Origin: Bradyrhizobium sp. WD16
GTDB taxonomy: Bacteria; Pseudomonadota; Alphaproteobacteria; Rhizobiales; Xanthobacteraceae
Assembly (NCBI RefSeq): GCF_024181725.1
Contig: NZ_CP028908.1
Span: 5,259,501-5,323,500 of the forward strand
Length of the DNA: 64,000 bases
Direction: 5' to 3'
How positions within the stretch are numbered: position 1 is the stretch's first letter; each line of letters begins with the position of its first letter. The notes beneath the pieces were generated by a model. That model had not been told where the DNA came from. It did not search any database and saw only the letters and a program-made list of their open reading frames with translations. This document shows positions 60,289-64,000 of this stretch, piece after piece. A program made the translations under genes and the position numbers.

Positions 60289-61430
60289 CGCGCGCCCTCG
60301 ATCAGTTTGCGGGCGACGATTAGCCGCATGATCTCGTTGGTGCCCTCGAGGATCTGGTGGACGCGCAGATCGCGGACGATCTTCTCGATCCCGTAGTCGG
60401 CGAGATAGCCGTAGCCGCCATGGAGCTGCAGAGCCTGGTTGGCAACCTCGAATCCGATGTCGGTGCCGAAGCGCTTGGCCATGGCGCAGAGTTTGGTGGC
60501 GTCCGGGTCCTTGCGGTCGAGCGCCGCGGCCGCGCGCCACAGGAAAGTGCGAGCCGCCTCAAGTTCTATCGCCATGTCGGCGAGACGAAACTGCAGCGCC
60601 TGAAACTCGTCGAGCCGTTTACCGAAGGCGCGCCGCTCTTTCATGTAGGCCAGCGCCTTGTCGAGCGCCGCCTGGGCGCCGCCGAGCGAACAGGCCGTAA
60701 TATTGAGACGACCGCCGTCGAGACCGGCCATGGCGATCTTGAAGCCGATGCCCTCATCGCCGAGGCGGTTGACAACCGGCACGCGCACGTTCTCGAAGAT
60801 CACCGCACGGGTCGGCTGGGCATTCCAGCCCATCTTGCGCTCCTCGGCGCCGAAGCTGAGGCCCGGTGTGCCCGCCTCCACGATCACCGTGGAAACGCCA
60901 CCGGCGCCGTCGCCGCCGGTCCGCACCATCACCACGTAGAGATCGCTGGTGCCGGCGCCGGAGATAAACTGCTTCTGGCCGTTGATCACGTAATGGTCGC
61001 CGTCGCGCACGGCGCGCGTGCGCAGCGCCGCGGCGTCCGAGCCCGCGCCGGGCTCGGTCAGGCAATAGCTCGCCACCAGTTCCATGGTGCAGAGCTTCGG
61101 CAGCCATTGCCGCCGCTGCGCCTCGGAGCCGTAGGCGTCGATCATCCACGCCGCCATGTTGTGGATCGAGATGAAGGCCGCTACCGTCGGACAGCCGGTG
61201 GCCAGCGCCTCGAAGATCAGCGCCGCGTCGAACCGCGTCATGCCCGAGCCGCCGACATCGTCGCGGACATAGATGCCGCCGATGCCCAGCGTCGCCGCCT
61301 CGCGAATGACGTCGAGCGGCAGATACTTGCGGGCATCCCAATCCAGCGCGTGCGGCGCGATCCTGTCGGCGGCGAAGCCGCGCGCCATGTCGCGGACCGC
61401 GATCTGGTCCTCGGTCAGGGCGAACTGCAT
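60285..61430 (-). CDS. Acyl-CoA dehydrogenase (isobutyryl-CoA dehydrogenase-like)
   Basis: A 381-residue flavoenzyme. 'SYCLTEPGAGSDAAALRTRA' and 'QKQFISGAGTSDLYVVMVRT' are family signatures. The C-terminal 'DLRVHQILEGTNEIMRLIVA' carries the catalytic glutamate. It introduces the double bond in short branched acyl-CoA, here most likely isobutyryl-CoA given mmsA, mmsB and the hydrolase next to it. Electrons pass to ETF. It follows mmsA by 13 bp. Confidence 0.94.
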   Translation of the reverse strand: MQFALTEDQIAVRDMARGFAADRIAPHALDWDARKYLPLDVIREAATLGIGGIYVRDDVGGSGMTRFDAALIFEALATGCPTVAAFISIHNMAAWMIDAYGSEAQRRQWLPKLCTMELVASYCLTEPGAGSDAAALRTRAVRDGDHYVINGQKQFISGAGTSDLYVVMVRTGGDGAGGVSTVIVEAGTPGLSFGAEERKMGWNAQPTRAVIFENVRVPVVNRLGDEGIGFKIAMAGLDGGRLNITACSLGGAQAALDKALAYMKERRAFGKRLDEFQALQFRLADMAIELEAARTFLWRAAAALDRKDPDATKLCAMAKRFGTDIGFEVANQALQLHGGYGYLADYGIEKIVRDLRVHQILEGTNEIMRLIVARKLIEGAR

Positions 61431-61443
61431 GGCCGCAGCGCGC

Positions 61444-62940
61444 CTATTTCATCGTCGGGATCGAGAATTCGGCGCCCGCCCTGATACCCGACGGCCAGCG
61501 CGAGGTGACAGTCTTGGTCTTGGTGTAGAAGCGGATCGAGTCTGGCCCGTGCTGGTTGAGATCGCCGAAGCCCGAACGCTTCCAGCCGCCGAAGGTGTAA
61601 TAGGCGATCGGCACCGGGATCGGAACATTGATGCCGACCATGCCGACATTGACCTTGGCGGCAAAGTCGCGGGCTGCGTCGCCGTCGCGGGTGAAGATCG
61701 CGACGCCGTTGCCGTATTCGTGCTCGGACGGCAGCCGCAGCGCCTCGTCATAGTCCTTGGCGCGCACGACTGAGAGCACCGGCCCGAAGATCTCCTCCTT
61801 GTAGATGGTCATCTCCGGCTTGACCTCGTCGAACAGGCAGCCGCCGAGATAGAAGCCGTTCTCGTAGCCCTGCATCTTGAAGCCGCGGCCATCGACCGCG
61901 AGCTTGGCTCCCTCGCGCACCCCGGTCTCGATATAGGCCTTGACCCGATCCACTGCCGCGCGGGTCACCAGCGGACCGTAATCGGCGCTGGCATCGGTGG
62001 ACGGCCCGATCTTCAACGCCTCGACCCGCGGGATCAGGCGCTCCATCAGCTTGTCCGCGGTCGCCTTGCCGACCGGCACCGCCACCGAGATCGCCATGCA
62101 TCGCTCGCCGGCGGAGCCGTAGCCGGCGCCGATCAGGGCGTCGACCGTCTGGTCCAGATCGGCGTCTGGCATGACGATGGCGTGATTCTTGGCGCCGCCG
62201 AAGCACTGGCAGCGCTTGCCGGTCGCCGCAGAGCGTTCATAAATGTATTGCGCGATCGGCGAGGAGCCGACGAAGCCGATGGCGCGAATGTCCGGATCGT
62301 CGAGGATGGCGTCCACCGCCTCCTTGTCGCCGTTGACGACGTTGAGCACGCCCGGCGGCAGGCCGGCCTCGATCATCAACGCCGCCAGCATCATCGGCAC
62401 GCCCGGATCGCGCTCGGAGGGCTTGAGGATGAAGGCGTTGCCGCAGGCGATCGCCGGGGCGAACTTCCACATCGGGATCATGGCGGGGAAGTTGAACGGC
62501 GTAATGCCGGCGACCACCCCGAGCGGCTGGCGCATCGAATAGATGTCGATGCCGGGACCAGCGCCCTCGGTATATTCACCCTTCATCAGGTGCGGGATGC
62601 CGATGGCGAATTCGACCACCTCCAGCCCGCGCTGAATGTCGCCCTTGGCGTCGGGCACCGTCTTGCCGTGCTCGCGCGCCAGGCAGTCGGCCAGCTTGTC
62701 GTAGTCGCGCTGGGCGAGCTCGAGGAATTTCATCATCACGCGGGCGCGACGCTGGGGATTGGTTGCCGCCCAGCCGACCTGGGCCGACTTGGCATTGAGC
62801 ACCGCCTCGCGCAGTTCGGCCTTGCTGGCGAGGGCGACCTGGGCCTGGACCTCGCCCGTCATGGGCTCGAACACGTCGGCAAACCGGCCTGACTTTCCCT
62901 TGACTTCCTGCCCGCCGATGAAGTGTCCGATCTGACGCAT
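61444..62940 (-). CDS. mmsA: Methylmalonate-semialdehyde dehydrogenase (CoA-acylating)
   Basis: A 498-residue aldehyde dehydrogenase family member. 'GVVAGITPFNFPAMIPMWKFAPAIACGNAFILKPSE' is the Rossmann and catalytic-Asn region and 'GSAGERCMAISVAVPVG' holds the active cysteine. It converts methylmalonate semialdehyde to propionyl-CoA with NAD+. ATG 62940 has AGGAGG seven bases upstream. First gene of the leftward valine-degradation operon and divergent from a LysR gene 87 bp away. Confidence 0.96.
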   Translation of the reverse strand: MRQIGHFIGGQEVKGKSGRFADVFEPMTGEVQAQVALASKAELREAVLNAKSAQVGWAATNPQRRARVMMKFLELAQRDYDKLADCLAREHGKTVPDAKGDIQRGLEVVEFAIGIPHLMKGEYTEGAGPGIDIYSMRQPLGVVAGITPFNFPAMIPMWKFAPAIACGNAFILKPSERDPGVPMMLAALMIEAGLPPGVLNVVNGDKEAVDAILDDPDIRAIGFVGSSPIAQYIYERSAATGKRCQCFGGAKNHAIVMPDADLDQTVDALIGAGYGSAGERCMAISVAVPVGKATADKLMERLIPRVEALKIGPSTDASADYGPLVTRAAVDRVKAYIETGVREGAKLAVDGRGFKMQGYENGFYLGGCLFDEVKPEMTIYKEEIFGPVLSVVRAKDYDEALRLPSEHEYGNGVAIFTRDGDAARDFAAKVNVGMVGINVPIPVPIAYYTFGGWKRSGFGDLNQHGPDSIRFYTKTKTVTSRWPSGIRAGAEFSIPTMK

Positions 62941-63027
62941 GCTGATCCTCCTGCAGTCAATCCGAGACTTTTTGACCTGCGTTTTATAACATTCAACTCC
63001 AAGACTTTGCAGGATAGATGTGCACAA

Positions 63028-63954
63028 ATGCCGGATCAAGCCGACCCAGACTGGGACGATTTCCGCTTCGTGCTGGCGATCGCGCGGGGCGGCACGGTGT
63101 CGGCCGCCGCCAAGCAGCTCGGGGTCGACCACACCACGGTGATCCGGCGCATCGACCGGCTCGAGCGCCACCTCTCCGCCAAGCTGTTCGACCGGCGCAA
63201 GACCGGCTATCTGCTGACCGAGGCCGGCCACCGCGTCGCCGCCAATGCCGAGGCAATAGAATCGACCGTCATCGCCAGCCAGAATCAAATCGGCGGCTCA
63301 CGGGCGCGGTTGACGGGCACCGTGCGGATCGGCGCGCCGGACGGCTTCGGAACCTATTTTCTCGCCCCGCGCCTCGTCGAATTCGCCGACCGCTATCCCG
63401 ATCTCGACCTGCAGATTGTCGCCACCGCGCGGCTGTTCAGCCTGTCCAAGCGCGAGGCCGATATCGCCATCAGCCTGACACTGCCGACTGAAGGGCGTGT
63501 AGTCGGCCGCAAGCTGACCGATTACGGCCTCGGGCTCTATGCTGCACCGCTCTATCTCGACCACCACGCCAGGATCACGGGGCGCGACGATCTCGCCGGC
63601 CACCGCTTCGTCGGCTATATTGAGGAGCTGCTCTACACGTCCGAGCTGGATTATCTGCCGCTGGTGTCGCCGCGGATCTCGCCGCGCCTGCGCAGCGCCA
63701 ACTTGATCGCCCAGTTCAACGCAACCGTCGCCGGCTTCGGCATCGCCGTGCTGCCGCATTTCATGGCGCGCCGCGACCCCCGCCTCACCGCCGTCCTGCC
63801 CGGTCGTATCGAGATCCGGCGCAGCTTTTTCCTGTTGATGCACGCCGACAGCAAGGATCTCGCGCGGATCCGCGCAACGGCCGATACAATCTATGAACTA
63901 GTCGAACGCGAGCGCCACCTGTTCGATCCGGGTCTGGGCGCTGCCCCCTCATAA
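63028..63954 (+). CDS. LysR-family transcriptional regulator, likely controlling mmsA operon
   Basis: A 308-residue LysR protein. The HTH 'GGTVSAAAKQLGVDHTTVIRRIDRLERHLSAKLFDRRKTG' is N-terminal, with an effector domain ending 'FFLLMHADSKDLARIRATADTIYELV'. The 87-bp intergenic region with mmsA would hold both promoters. The divergent arrangement suggests activation of valine degradation, as LysR proteins do for adjacent operons; other families (AraC/MmsR) do this in Pseudomonas. Met 63028 is the first one giving the canonical N-terminus. Confidence 0.92.
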   Translation: MPDQADPDWDDFRFVLAIARGGTVSAAAKQLGVDHTTVIRRIDRLERHLSAKLFDRRKTGYLLTEAGHRVAANAEAIESTVIASQNQIGGSRARLTGTVRIGAPDGFGTYFLAPRLVEFADRYPDLDLQIVATARLFSLSKREADIAISLTLPTEGRVVGRKLTDYGLGLYAAPLYLDHHARITGRDDLAGHRFVGYIEELLYTSELDYLPLVSPRISPRLRSANLIAQFNATVAGFGIAVLPHFMARRDPRLTAVLPGRIEIRRSFFLLMHADSKDLARIRATADTIYELVERERHLFDPGLGAAPS

Positions 63955-64000
63955 CCGGGGCGCGCCGCCTTCCGCCGTTACGGCTCGCGCCGATACCTCA

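Overview
The window reads as the chromosome of a high-GC alphaproteobacterium of the Bradyrhizobium/Rhodopseudomonas/Afipia type. The grounds are the guaB–RsmB-family–guaA and ppx–rlmE neighbourhoods, NAD-dependent formate dehydrogenase (fdsGBA-fdhD-fdsD), a FixK/FNR-type box before a cytochrome c gene, and a rhizobial type of integrative element. This is inference from gene content; there is no rRNA or other species marker here.

Positions about 300-27,700 hold a degraded, mosaic integrative and conjugative element (ICE) seated at the 3' end of guaA. A tyrosine integrase lies next to guaA. Moving left there is a SIR2-NTPase defence-like gene, an AlpA-type regulator and a LysR/MFS/serine-hydrolase cassette. 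Then comes the maintenance region: DUF2958, a large ParB-domain protein, DUF736 and a frameshifted DUF932. Next is the transfer/replication operon: frameshifted DUF6499-DUF2285, HTH, repA, parA, RHH, DUF2840, traF, DUF736, lytic transglycosylase and relaxase rlxS. The coupling protein and trb type IV secretion genes usual after rlxS are absent; blaI-blaR1 sits there instead, followed by LysR, XRE and a short DUF2285 gene. A piece of phage head/tail genes with an abortive-infection-like passenger is inserted between DUF736 and parB. The far left base pairs encode the C-terminus of a UbiA prenyltransferase; the left ICE boundary is not visible.

The most unusual feature is a structured leader of about 300 bp present twice in the ICE, directly before the DUF932 gene and before parB. 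It has a 51-nt identical block, the same three stem-loops, and base changes that preserve pairing.

Positions 27,700-64,000 are ordinary core and metabolic chromosome: GMP synthesis (guaA, guaB), RNA methyltransferases, ppx, an ABC-F protein, transporters with divergent LysR regulators, a formate oxidation operon with an oxalate/formate-type transporter, and a valine/branched-acyl-CoA degradation operon (mmsA, acyl-CoA dehydrogenase, enoyl-CoA hydratase/hydrolase, mmsB, acyl-CoA synthetase) with a divergent LysR gene. No tRNA, rRNA or CRISPR array was seen.
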